The notes below the pieces were generated by a model. It saw only the letters and a program-made list of their open reading frames with translations, was not told the DNA's origin and did not search any database. From Caballeronia sp. SEWSISQ10-4 2 (lineage in GTDB: Bacteria > Pseudomonadota > Gammaproteobacteria > Burkholderiales > Burkholderiaceae), in the NCBI RefSeq assembly GCF_030464885.1, contig NZ_JALPRJ010000031.1:1-64000 (forward strand): 64,000 bases of DNA, in the 5' to 3' direction. This document shows, piece by piece, positions 51,548 to 58,862 of the stretch. The translations under genes were made by a program, and so were the position numbers. Position 1 is the stretch's first letter. Every line of letters begins with the position of its first letter.

Positions 51548-52108
51548 ATGAACAAAATCAAAACTTTTCTCGCCACCGCTTTGGTTGCGCTCGCCTCTGT
51601 ATCAGCACACGCCGCGCCGGCGGATCCAGCCGGCTTCTGGACGACACCAACGATTCAGGGCTACGGAAACATTCACTATCTGCCAGACGGTGCGTTCAAA
51701 CCGCAGCCTGGCCACACCTACAAGGTAGTCTTTGCGATGACGCAGGGCACCGCACAGCCTGACAAAGTCAACCCGGCGCTGGACCACGTGGCGCGCACGG
51801 TCAACCTCTATGTAGCCGCAGGCGTGCCATTGGGCAAACTCAAATTCGTTGCAGTTGCCTATGGCGCGGCAACGCCGCTCGCACTCGACGATGCGCACTA
51901 CCGGTCAGCGTACGGCGTGCCCAACCCCAATCTCCCGCTAATCGGGGAACTCAAGAAAGCCGGCGTGACAATCGCGGAATGCGGGCAGGCGGTGGCTGAA
52001 CATCATTTCCAGTATGACTGGATCGATCCGGATGTAACGCTCGCGCTGTCCGGCCTGACCACCGTCACCACCCTTGAACAGCAGGGTTACGCGTTGATGC
52101 CGCTGTAA
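51548..52108 (+). CDS. Exported DsrE/DsrF-like protein
   Basis: A 186-residue protein with a signal peptide (about 1-22, VSAHAAP) and one DsrE-like domain. It has YKVVFAMTQGTAQPDKVNPALDHVARTVNLY (strand 1 and helix), KLKFVAVAYG, and the conserved Cys145 in KAGVTIAECGQAVAEHH, followed by the basic hydrophobic end TTLEQQGYALMPL. DsrE-type cysteines carry sulfane sulfur. A periplasmic member beside DoxD/DoxA suggests handling of thiosulfate-derived sulfur outside the cytoplasm. I start at the ATG at 51548, where the signal peptide begins (MNKIKTFLATALVAL). Confidence 0.8.
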   Translation: MNKIKTFLATALVALASVSAHAAPADPAGFWTTPTIQGYGNIHYLPDGAFKPQPGHTYKVVFAMTQGTAQPDKVNPALDHVARTVNLYVAAGVPLGKLKFVAVAYGAATPLALDDAHYRSAYGVPNPNLPLIGELKKAGVTIAECGQAVAEHHFQYDWIDPDVTLALSGLTTVTTLEQQGYALMPL

Positions 52109-52156
52109 GCGCCCATTCGGCACGCGTGCCATCTTTGATCATCCGGAGTCCACAGC

Positions 52157-53161
52157 ATGTTCACCAATAACCGAAAAACTTTCGCCGCATGCATGATGAG
52201 CGCCATCGTCATCGGGTCCGTCCATGCCGAGGGCGCGCCGGCCATCGGCACCACCGGCATCACACATAGCCAGAGCGTCTATCCGCCGTGGCAACACGGC
52301 GCGAACAACGACAGTCTGGAACGCGGCTTGTCGTTCACCGAACCCGACGCGGACAATCTTGCCGATTTCCATGGGGACCCCATTCATCCTTCGCTGGTGC
52401 TCTATGTCGGCGGCAACTACTTCTTTGCGATGGCGCCGCTCGTGCAGGCGTTCGAGACGCATTATCCGCAGTACAAAGGCCATGTCTACTGGGAGACGAT
52501 TCCGCCGGGCCTTCTAGTGAGGCAGATGGAAAACGGTGGCACAGTCACGGTCGGCAACATGACCTGGACTGTCCCGGCTGATGTGTATCTTGCAGGGCTC
52601 AAGGCCGTGCAGAAGCAGATTGACGCGGGGCGTTTGCAGGCGCCGGCGGAGCCGTATGTGACGAATACGCTGACCATCATGGTGCCAGCGGACAACCCTG
52701 CCCATATCACCGGACTCGCCGATCTCGGCCGGCCCGAGGTCCGGCTGGCGATGCCGAATCCCAAATTCGAGGGGATTGCACGGCAGATCAAGACGTCGCT
52801 CGAACATGCGGGGGGCGACACGCTGCTCAACGACGTGTATGGCACCAAAGTCGCCGACGGGTCAACCGTGCTGACGCACATCCATCACCGGCAGACGCCG
52901 CTGTGGATTATGCAGGGCAAGGCGCAGGCAGGTGTCACCTGGCAATCCGAAGCGATGTTCGAGGAACAGGCCGGCCATCCCATCAGTCATGTGGACATTC
53001 CTGCGGCCGACAACACGACGGCAATCTATGCGGGGGCCATGACAACGCATGCGCCTCACACCGAGGCGGCTCAACGTTGGCTGGACTTCATCCGCTCGCC
53101 CGCGGGGCTCGCGATCTTCGAACGGTACGGGTTCAAGCCCTACCAGGCTAACGCCGGATGA
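52157..53161 (+). CDS. Periplasmic binding protein, type 2 (oxyanion/ModA-like)
   Basis: A 334-residue exported protein (signal peptide about 1-24, GSVHAEG). The fold pattern is that of type 2 periplasmic binding proteins: LVLYVGGNYFFAMAPLVQAFETHYP at the first strand, NTLTIMVPADNPAHITGLADLGRPEVRLAMPNP at the hinge and AAQRWLDFIRSPAGLAIFERYGFKPY at the end, all seen in molybdate/sulfate-type receptors. No ABC permease or ATPase is nearby. Its Trp/His-rich middle (THIHHRQTPLWIM) is unusual. CGGAG precedes the ATG. It could be a sulfur-oxyanion sensor or a receptor for a remote transporter. Confidence 0.72.
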   Translation: MFTNNRKTFAACMMSAIVIGSVHAEGAPAIGTTGITHSQSVYPPWQHGANNDSLERGLSFTEPDADNLADFHGDPIHPSLVLYVGGNYFFAMAPLVQAFETHYPQYKGHVYWETIPPGLLVRQMENGGTVTVGNMTWTVPADVYLAGLKAVQKQIDAGRLQAPAEPYVTNTLTIMVPADNPAHITGLADLGRPEVRLAMPNPKFEGIARQIKTSLEHAGGDTLLNDVYGTKVADGSTVLTHIHHRQTPLWIMQGKAQAGVTWQSEAMFEEQAGHPISHVDIPAADNTTAIYAGAMTTHAPHTEAAQRWLDFIRSPAGLAIFERYGFKPYQANAG

Positions 53162-53189
53162 ACGCGCCTGCCACCAGCTTGCATCTCGT

Positions 53190-53214
53190 GCCGGGTTGCC
53201 CTCGGTAACCCGGC
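53190..53214 (+). other. Hairpin between binding protein and CysB-like gene
   Basis: GCCGGGTT and AACCCGGC form an 8-bp stem with a 9-base loop, 28 bases after the binding-protein stop and 31 before the CysB-like GTG. There is no T run, so it may be an mRNA-processing or attenuating element and not a full terminator. Confidence 0.4.
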
Positions 53215-53245
53215 GTCCACTCATCTTCCAGTCCGGGATCGCTCC

Positions 53246-54070
53246 GTGAACCTCCATCAATTCCGTTTCGTACGCGAGGCGGTTCGTCAGAAGCTCAATC
53301 TGACTGCTGTCGCCAAAACCCTCTACACGTCACAGCCTGGCATCTCGAAGTCGATCATCGAACTCGAAGACGAACTGAGCATCGAGATTTTTACGCGCCA
53401 TGGCAAGCGGCTGAGCGCCGTTACCGACCGGGGCAAACTCGTCGTTGCGGCAGCAGAGAGAATTCTTCGCGAGGTCGAAGCCCTGAAGCGCCTCGGCGCG
53501 GATTATCTGGCTGACAATCAGGGGGAACTGATCATCGCTGCCACCCATACGTACGCTCGCTATCTGCTGCCCAACGCGATCGCACTGTTCAGGTCGAGCT
53601 TTCCAAAGGTCCTGGTTTCGATCCTGCAAGGCTCGTCCAGCCAGGTATCAGCGATGATCCGCAACGGCAAAGCCGACCTCGTGCTGACGCCAGGGGACCT
53701 GTCCGAAGACGACACGCTGCTGGCGCAACCTTGCATGATCTCACGTCCCGTCGCGGTGGTGCCGGCCGGTCATCCTCTTGCCGGACGAGCCCGGCTCGAG
53801 TCTGACGATCTCTCGCGGTTCCCGCTGATCGTCGACGACGACATGTTCAGGCCGCGGGAGATATTCAGGCAGGGCAACCGTGCGCCCAATGTCGTGCTGC
53901 GCGCTGCCGACGCGGAAATGGTAAAGACCTACGTCGCACTGGGGCTGGGCGTCGGTATCGTCGAGGACATGGCTTTCGATAGGGAACGCGATTGCAGCTT
54001 GCGCGCGTTACCCTTCGACCACGCCGGCGTCTTCGCGCGAACACGTCGGGCAGGCCATGCGAAACGCTGA
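53246..54070 (+). CDS. CysB/Cbl-like LysR regulator, C-terminally shortened
   Basis: A 274-residue regulator starting with GTG. It follows CysB closely: MNLHQFRFVREAV, TLYTSQPGISKSIIELEDEL, EIFTRHGKRL and ATHTYARYLLP in the effector domain, to VKTYVALGLGVGIVEDMAF and a DRERDCSLRAL stretch. CysB/Cbl proteins are 310-325 residues; here the family pattern stops after about residue 255. An unrelated tail (FARTRRAGHAKR) follows. The last 40-50 residues, needed for tetramer and inducer contacts, are missing, probably through a frameshift near 54020. It would sense sulfur status and control the genes upstream; function may be altered. Confidence 0.82.
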   Translation: MNLHQFRFVREAVRQKLNLTAVAKTLYTSQPGISKSIIELEDELSIEIFTRHGKRLSAVTDRGKLVVAAAERILREVEALKRLGADYLADNQGELIIAATHTYARYLLPNAIALFRSSFPKVLVSILQGSSSQVSAMIRNGKADLVLTPGDLSEDDTLLAQPCMISRPVAVVPAGHPLAGRARLESDDLSRFPLIVDDDMFRPREIFRQGNRAPNVVLRAADAEMVKTYVALGLGVGIVEDMAFDRERDCSLRALPFDHAGVFARTRRAGHAKR

Positions 54071-54102
54071 TGCCAACGTGACAGATTTCGCGACGAACAA
54101 CG

Positions 54103-55002
54103 TTACCCCGCTGCGGCATCCGACGCGACCCGCGCCAGCACCAGGTCGAAAAAAGCCTGTGTACTCGGCGACAGCGACCGCCCCTTGAGCCACACCATGT
54201 GCAGCGGGCGCTCGATGCGAAGATCATCCACTTCGAGCACCGTCAGCTCGCCGCGGCGCAACTCATCCTTCACGCTGAGCAGGGAAACGTAAGCGATGGC
54301 GTTCTGCGCAAGGAGCATCCGCTTGATGGCTTCGGTGTCGCTGACGGACATCAGCGGGTCGACTTGCAGACCGATATGCCCATAAGCCTCCTCGACAACC
54401 GCGCGCGTGCCCGAACCGGGTTCACGCAGAATGACCGTATGCGCAGTCAGATCGGGCGGCGATAACTTCTGTCCGGCACGCGGATGTCCAGCCGCGGCGA
54501 CCGCGACAATTTCGTCGGCCCCGATCGGACGGGAATGCAGAATCGTGTTGTCGAATGGTCCCTCGATGAAGCCAAGCGCAAATGCATGGTCACGCAAACC
54601 GGCTTCGACTTGCTCGGTGTTGGTGACCGTCAGGTCGATCGCGACCTGAGGGTGGCTGGCGTTAAATTGCGCAATCATGCCCGGCACGAGATACACGCCG
54701 ACCGTCGCGCTTGCACCTATCCTCACATGCCCAGCGCTGAGACCGGCCAGCTCCCTCAGTTCCCACTCCGCCGCGTCGGCGAGCGAGAAAATCTGCTCGG
54801 CATAGCGGAATAGCGTCGACCCCACGTCGGTGAGCGCAACGCCTCGCGGCAGCCGGTCGAACAGCACAAGTCCGAGCCGGTCCTCCAGCTCCCTGATTTC
54901 CCGCGTGACCGCTGGCTGGCTGACGCGCAGGCGCTCGGCCCCCGCGCTGACGCTACCGGCGCGCGCAACCTCGAAAAACGCGAATAGATGAGTAAAGTTC
55001 AC
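54103..55002 (-). CDS. LysR-type regulator (CysL/YeiE-like)
   Basis: A 299-residue LTTR from the GTG at 55002, where the family begins (NFTHLFAFFEVARAGSVSAGAERLRVSQPAVTREIRELE). An ATG 90 bases further upstream adds residues without family similarity. The effector domain has GHVRIGASATVGVYLVPGMIAQF and ILREPGSGTRAVVEEAYG, typical of the CysL/CbbR side of the family. Sulfite- and thiol-responsive members occur there. It is convergent with the CysB-like gene, 32 bases apart, and divergent from the DUF4148 pair. Confidence 0.85.
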   Translation of the reverse strand: MNFTHLFAFFEVARAGSVSAGAERLRVSQPAVTREIRELEDRLGLVLFDRLPRGVALTDVGSTLFRYAEQIFSLADAAEWELRELAGLSAGHVRIGASATVGVYLVPGMIAQFNASHPQVAIDLTVTNTEQVEAGLRDHAFALGFIEGPFDNTILHSRPIGADEIVAVAAAGHPRAGQKLSPPDLTAHTVILREPGSGTRAVVEEAYGHIGLQVDPLMSVSDTEAIKRMLLAQNAIAYVSLLSVKDELRRGELTVLEVDDLRIERPLHMVWLKGRSLSPSTQAFFDLVLARVASDAAAG

Positions 55003-55487
55003 TAGAGTTGCAATTCCCGGAAACAGCGCATGCACTGGGCCATGCCACAACGGCTGTACCTGTCGCGAAGCTTTCCGAAGCGACGGGGACAAAGCCGTCG
55101 CCGACAGGCAACGTTCTCGGTCGACCGGCGAGCCGTGGTCCCTCCAGGTCGCGATGCAGTGCAGTCAGGTCCGCCGGCGCCCCGTGGAGTCGACCCGCGT
55201 CGCGTTTGCGGGTGCAAGCCCACATTCAGCTTTCGGCGGCATGCGTTACAGATATGGATCGTATCGCAACAATATATTTTATTTCTCTCTCCCCGGTGAA
55301 TACGATGTGGACATGGAGGCGCTAAACAAGATCTGCACGTGCAATCACTGGTTCGCGCAGATTTGCGCCACGAACGCGGAAGACGAACGTCGCGCCGGGA
55401 GTTCCTGCCGGGCATAGAGTCAGGTTCTCTGTGTTTACCAAGATGTATTCGATGTCTATTTATTTATCTTCAATTTAGGAGTTCGAA
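55003..55487. other. Gene-free divergent region
   Basis: 485 bases without a supportable gene. The part near 55250-55310 is AT-rich (ATATATTTTATTTC) and the end (about 55440-55485) holds the TAGGAG site of the DUF4148 gene. Promoters of the LysR gene and the DUF4148 pair are expected here; no clear dyad was found. Confidence 0.4.
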
Positions 55488-55847
55488 ATGAATAAGTCTT
55501 ATGTGTTTGGCCTTGCCATTATGCTGCTCGCTTCGGCAGGCATCGCTTCTACCGCATCCGCCCAGGAGAAGACCCGCGCGGAAGTCCGTCAGGAACTGAT
55601 CCAGGCAGAAAACAACGGCCTGCGTTTCGTGACCGACACGTCGTACCCCGACGTCAACCCGATCTTTGCGCAACAGGCAGCCCAATTCAAGCAGCAAAGC
55701 GAAAGCGGCACGGGTGCCGACATGTCGGGTTCGAGCGCCGCCGGCCAAAGCGAAGCGGCAGGCAAAGTCAGCACCGGTCAAAGTCGTTCGGCCATTCCTG
55801 CCTGCGTCGGACCCGTCAGCTTCTGCACGCCGTACTTCGGCAACTGA
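55488..55847 (+). CDS. Exported DUF4148 protein with C-terminal Cys pair
   Basis: A 119-residue periplasmic protein: signal peptide to about residue 25 (STASAQE), the DUF4148 core KTRAEVRQELIQAENNGLRFV at about 28-48, a Gln/Ser/Gly-rich middle and CVGPVSFCTPYFGN at the end, with two Cys that could form a disulfide. TAGGAG precedes the ATG. It is followed 70 bases later by another member of the family. Confidence 0.78.
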   Translation: MNKSYVFGLAIMLLASAGIASTASAQEKTRAEVRQELIQAENNGLRFVTDTSYPDVNPIFAQQAAQFKQQSESGTGADMSGSSAAGQSEAAGKVSTGQSRSAIPACVGPVSFCTPYFGN

Positions 55848-55917
55848 CGCAGCAACATATCGCGCGCGCCAATCGATTACGCAGCAACACCCATCATTCA
55901 CTGCAGAAGAGCAAGTC

Positions 55918-56238
55918 ATGAAGACGCTCATTTGCCTTACCCTCGCCGTCAGCGCGCTCGCAAGCCCGGCACTGACCTTCGCGCAAACTCCATCCGGCCA
56001 GCTGACCCGTGCTCAGGTGCGCGCGGATCTCATCCGTGTCGAGCAGGCCGGCTACCGTCCGGGAGGTGGCGACAATGACTATCCAGTCGAGATCCAGGCC
56101 GCCGAAGCAAAAATTGCTGAACAGGACGGAGCGCGGCGCGCGACCAATGCCGTGGGTGGTGTAGCGCAGGCCAGATCCTCGCAGACCGGTATGGCGGCAA
56201 ATGCAATTTCGCCCCGTTCCCTGTTTGCCGGGCGTTGA
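55918..56238 (+). CDS. Exported DUF4148 protein
   Basis: A 106-residue periplasmic protein: signal peptide to about residue 23 (LTFAQT), then QLTRAQVRADLIRVEQAGYRPGGGDNDYP, the DUF4148 core with the typical Y-P end, and an Ala/Ser/Gln-rich tail. The ATG at 55918 is chosen because the signal peptide starts there. The stop abuts the stop of the next, convergent LysR gene with no gap. Confidence 0.75.
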   Translation: MKTLICLTLAVSALASPALTFAQTPSGQLTRAQVRADLIRVEQAGYRPGGGDNDYPVEIQAAEAKIAEQDGARRATNAVGGVAQARSSQTGMAANAISPRSLFAGR

Positions 56239-57207
56239 CTACACTCCGGCCGGTTCGTTCGCCTCCATCCCACGCAGAATCCGGCTTACGTCTGGCAGCT
56301 CATGACTCACGTGCCGCGCTGTTCCGAACAGTTCCGCAAGCCAGCTGACGAAGGCGAGCACGTGTAACGGAACGCGGCGATGACGAAGATACGCAATCGA
56401 TACTGGCATCGGTACAGGCCTGCAATGCGGCAGCACTTCACGCAGCCGCCCAGAGTCGAGATAGGGCTGTGCAAGCGCCCGCGACGGCTGGATCAACCCG
56501 AATCCGCGCAGTCCACATTCGAGATACGCATGTTCGTCGCTGACCTGCACGAAGCCCCCGAGCGGCACGTTGACCTTGTCGCCGTTGGCCTGAAAATCGA
56601 AGTCCGCCGCGCGCCCGGTCTGCACGCACATGTAATTCACCGCGACGTGATCGGTCAGCTCGTCGAACTGCAGCGGCGTGCCGTACCGCGCGAGATAAAG
56701 CGGGCTCGCACAGGTCACGCGCTCAAGCTCGCCGAGTCGGCGGGCAATGAGGCCCGACGCCGGCAACGCTCCAATTAGGATGCAGCAATCGATCGCTTCG
56801 CAGACCAGGTCAACTTGCCGGTTACTGACGCCGAACGCGAGCAGGATATGCTCGTGGCGCGCGTGAAAGTCATCGAGCGCCGGCAATATGATCGCGTTCG
56901 CGACCACCGCCGGCATCTCGACGCGTAGCCGGCCGCGCGGCCGGTCGTCGGGACGCCGCAGGCTCGCCTCGATGTCGTCGATGTCAGCGAGAATCTGCAC
57001 GCAACGCTCGTAATATGCGGCCCCCTCGGCAGTCAGGTTGAGCCGGCGCGTGGTGCGCACGAGCAACTGGGTGCCAAGCATTGCCTCAAGGCTCTGCACC
57101 AGCGTTGTCGCGGTTGCCCGCGGAATTCCGAGCGACTGCGCGGCACGGGTAAAGCTGTTGGTATCGACGATGCGTACGAAGGTCTGCATCGCCATGATGC
57201 GATCCAT
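56239..57207 (-). CDS. LysR-type transcriptional regulator (CrgA-like)
   Basis: A 322-residue LTTR from the ATG at 57207 (GTG codons just upstream are alternatives). The helix-turn-helix is AMQTFVRIVDTNSFTRAAQSLGIPRATATTLVQSLE, with the TTRRLNLTAEGAAYYERC linker typical of the group that regulates small dehydrogenases and oxidoreductases. The effector domain includes RLRVEMPAVVANAIILPAL. The C-terminal 25 residues (ARHVSHELPDVSRIL and onward) extend past the normal end. No clear divergent target exists: upstream lies only a DUF899 relic. Confidence 0.86.
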   Translation of the reverse strand: MDRIMAMQTFVRIVDTNSFTRAAQSLGIPRATATTLVQSLEAMLGTQLLVRTTRRLNLTAEGAAYYERCVQILADIDDIEASLRRPDDRPRGRLRVEMPAVVANAIILPALDDFHARHEHILLAFGVSNRQVDLVCEAIDCCILIGALPASGLIARRLGELERVTCASPLYLARYGTPLQFDELTDHVAVNYMCVQTGRAADFDFQANGDKVNVPLGGFVQVSDEHAYLECGLRGFGLIQPSRALAQPYLDSGRLREVLPHCRPVPMPVSIAYLRHRRVPLHVLAFVSWLAELFGTARHVSHELPDVSRILRGMEANEPAGV

Positions 57208-57250
57208 CACGGGCACTTCTCCTATGGATTTCGAGGCACCGCGATGTCAT

Positions 57251-57358
57251 TCATCTCGACGTTGTAGTACACCTTATATTTTGCTCGCTGTCAGTCTCGA
57301 GCAGATCAAACCGCGCTGCCATCCATTCTTCACGTGTCCCGGTCATGTGCGTCATCAT
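57251..57358 (-). pseudogene. N-terminal relic of a DUF899 family gene
   Basis: A 35-codon minus-strand frame with a good ribosome site (GGGAGGAC) starts at 57358: MTGTREEWMAARFDLLE, the signature opening of DUF899 (thioredoxin-like) proteins (TREEWLAARLELLE). The similarity stops after about 25 residues, and the frame ends at a TGA at 57251. The rest of the family, about 200 residues, is gone; the LysR gene follows at once. Confidence 0.5.
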
Positions 57359-57928
57359 GCGTCCTCCCTGGGTGTGCTTCGTCGTCCGCTCAGTTCTCGG
57401 TACGACGTGCGGGTTGGTGGTGACAGATTAGTGCCGGGCTTCGAACGGTGGGAGTGACAAGTGTGGCGGGATTCAAATGGACCATGGACTCGCTAGTCAC
57501 CGCAACGGCACATGCACTCGGGGCGGGGATCCCCTCGACGCCTTTAATCGGGTCGCTTTGCGCGACAACGCGCCTGCACGCGTGTTCACAACGGCGGGGC
57601 TGGCTCGCATGGAATGCGCGCTCAGAGTTTTAGAAGACTTACAATATGGCCGTTATTCCATTCAGCGTTGCATCGATGCTAGTCTGCGTAAGGCCCGAAC
57701 AATAAGGCAGGCAGGGAGAGGGGGAACGACCGGGCAATCGTTCCGTGTGTTCGAGACAACCGGATTCTGCTGGTCTTCTTCGCTGACGTAGCGCATCACA
57801 CAACTGCACAGCCAACAACGAAACCGCAGAGCACTGGTGGAATCGTGGAGCGGTTCTTGCGACATATTGGCATCTTGGATGCCTGACGACGTACGGCGGC
57901 CATAGCGAAACGCGAACCGGGAGGCCCC
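57359..57928. other. Stretch with no supportable gene
   Basis: 570 bases in which every open frame is short, overlapping and without family resemblance. It contains the GGGAGG ribosome site of the next gene (57919-57924). I see no RNA gene or repeat. Confidence 0.4.
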
Positions 57929-58192
57929 ATGAATCGCATTTATCAGTATCACGGATTCGAGATTGCCGTGGCCGTTGAGACCGACTTCGGCTGGAAGGGC
58001 GCGCGCGGTGTGCCGGTCAGCGCGGGATACGTGGCGATCGTGAAAATCAGCAAGGCGGACGGCTCCGTCAGCGTCTTTTCGCCACTGCGCCTCGGCGAAT
58101 CACAAGGCGAGCGATTTACCAGCCAAAGCGACGCGCTCATGAGCGGCTACAGCGCTGGGCGACGTCTTGTCGACGACTTGCTGGCTTCGTAA
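57929..58192 (+). CDS. Small conserved hypothetical protein
   Basis: An 87-residue soluble protein with a strong GGGAGG ribosome site. It opens NRIYQYHGFEIAVAVETDFGWKG and continues with YVAIVKISKADGSVSVFSPLRLGES and a C-terminal helix (SAGRRLVDDLLAS). The beta-rich start and closing helix are typical of small Burkholderiaceae proteins of unknown function. I know no activity for it. It stands alone. Confidence 0.6.
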   Translation: MNRIYQYHGFEIAVAVETDFGWKGARGVPVSAGYVAIVKISKADGSVSVFSPLRLGESQGERFTSQSDALMSGYSAGRRLVDDLLAS

Positions 58193-58245
58193 CACGGCGC
58201 GCAGTTGCGGGCCGTGGATATCGAGCGCGTCTTGCTTCCTGAACG

Positions 58246-58362
58246 TCACAATCCGCGCGATCCGCGATCCCGCGATCTGCGGCGCAGCTTGTCACAACCC
58301 ATGGCCATTGCTACCGAAAGCGCCCAGAAAGCAACTATCCCGCCGATGAAAAGCAGGTCCAT
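58246..58362 (-). CDS. 38-residue single-pass membrane protein (KdpF-like)
   Basis: A very short gene on the minus strand: start ATG at 58362 with CGGAG ten bases before it, stop TGA at 58248-58246. The protein opens MDLLFIGGIVAFWALSVAMA, one transmembrane helix, followed by GCDKLRRRSRDRGSRGL, a basic cytoplasmic tail. Size and pattern resemble KdpF and the tiny KdpF-like proteins annotated alone in Burkholderia. No kdpABC genes are present, so the role is open. Confidence 0.55.
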   Translation of the reverse strand: MDLLFIGGIVAFWALSVAMAMGCDKLRRRSRDRGSRGL

Positions 58363-58862
58363 GGCTTGTCTCCGATATTACATTTTTATGTCTTCAATCT
58401 TAGGCACGAACCCGTAAATGCCGCGTTAAAAGATTGACGAGACTTATCAAAAAAACAAAAACAGATCAAAGATCCGGGCCTGCACGGAACCGTTTCGCCG
58501 GCGGTCGCGGCGTCCCGACGCCAGACATCAGGGCTAACGCTATTACGATATTTTTCGATTTCACATGTGACCTATCGGAACAGATTGAGCTGCGGGCGAG
58601 GTGCGGGAGCGATGAATCGTTCATGCGACCAATATCGGATTTCGCCTTGATCTACAGTAGGCCGCTCGCTTTCTTTCTACTCCTTCAACTTGAGTATTTC
58701 GCCAGTTGTCGATATACAAATGGATTGTTTCGTTAATCGAAACCAAGGGCTCAAGGGGATAACGGCGTTGCGGTTTTTTGAGGTATCACGCGCACCAAGC
58801 GGCTTTTTCGTTTATTGGTTGATGCACTGACCAGTTCATCGATAACAAGGATATCGTTCGCA
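58363..58862. other. Gene-free, AT-enriched stretch
   Basis: About 500 bases without a supportable gene, including AT-rich patches near 58370-58460 and 58660-58740. It should carry the promoter of the small membrane protein (leftward) and of the DUF1254 gene (rightward). Confidence 0.35.

Noticed and set aside
57359..57928. Several short frames of 60-100 codons as possible genes
   Set aside because: They overlap on both strands, lack ribosome sites and show no family pattern.
58434..58736. A 100-codon plus-strand frame upstream of the DUF1254 gene
   Set aside because: No ribosome site, no hydrophobic or domain pattern, and base composition unlike nearby coding sequence.
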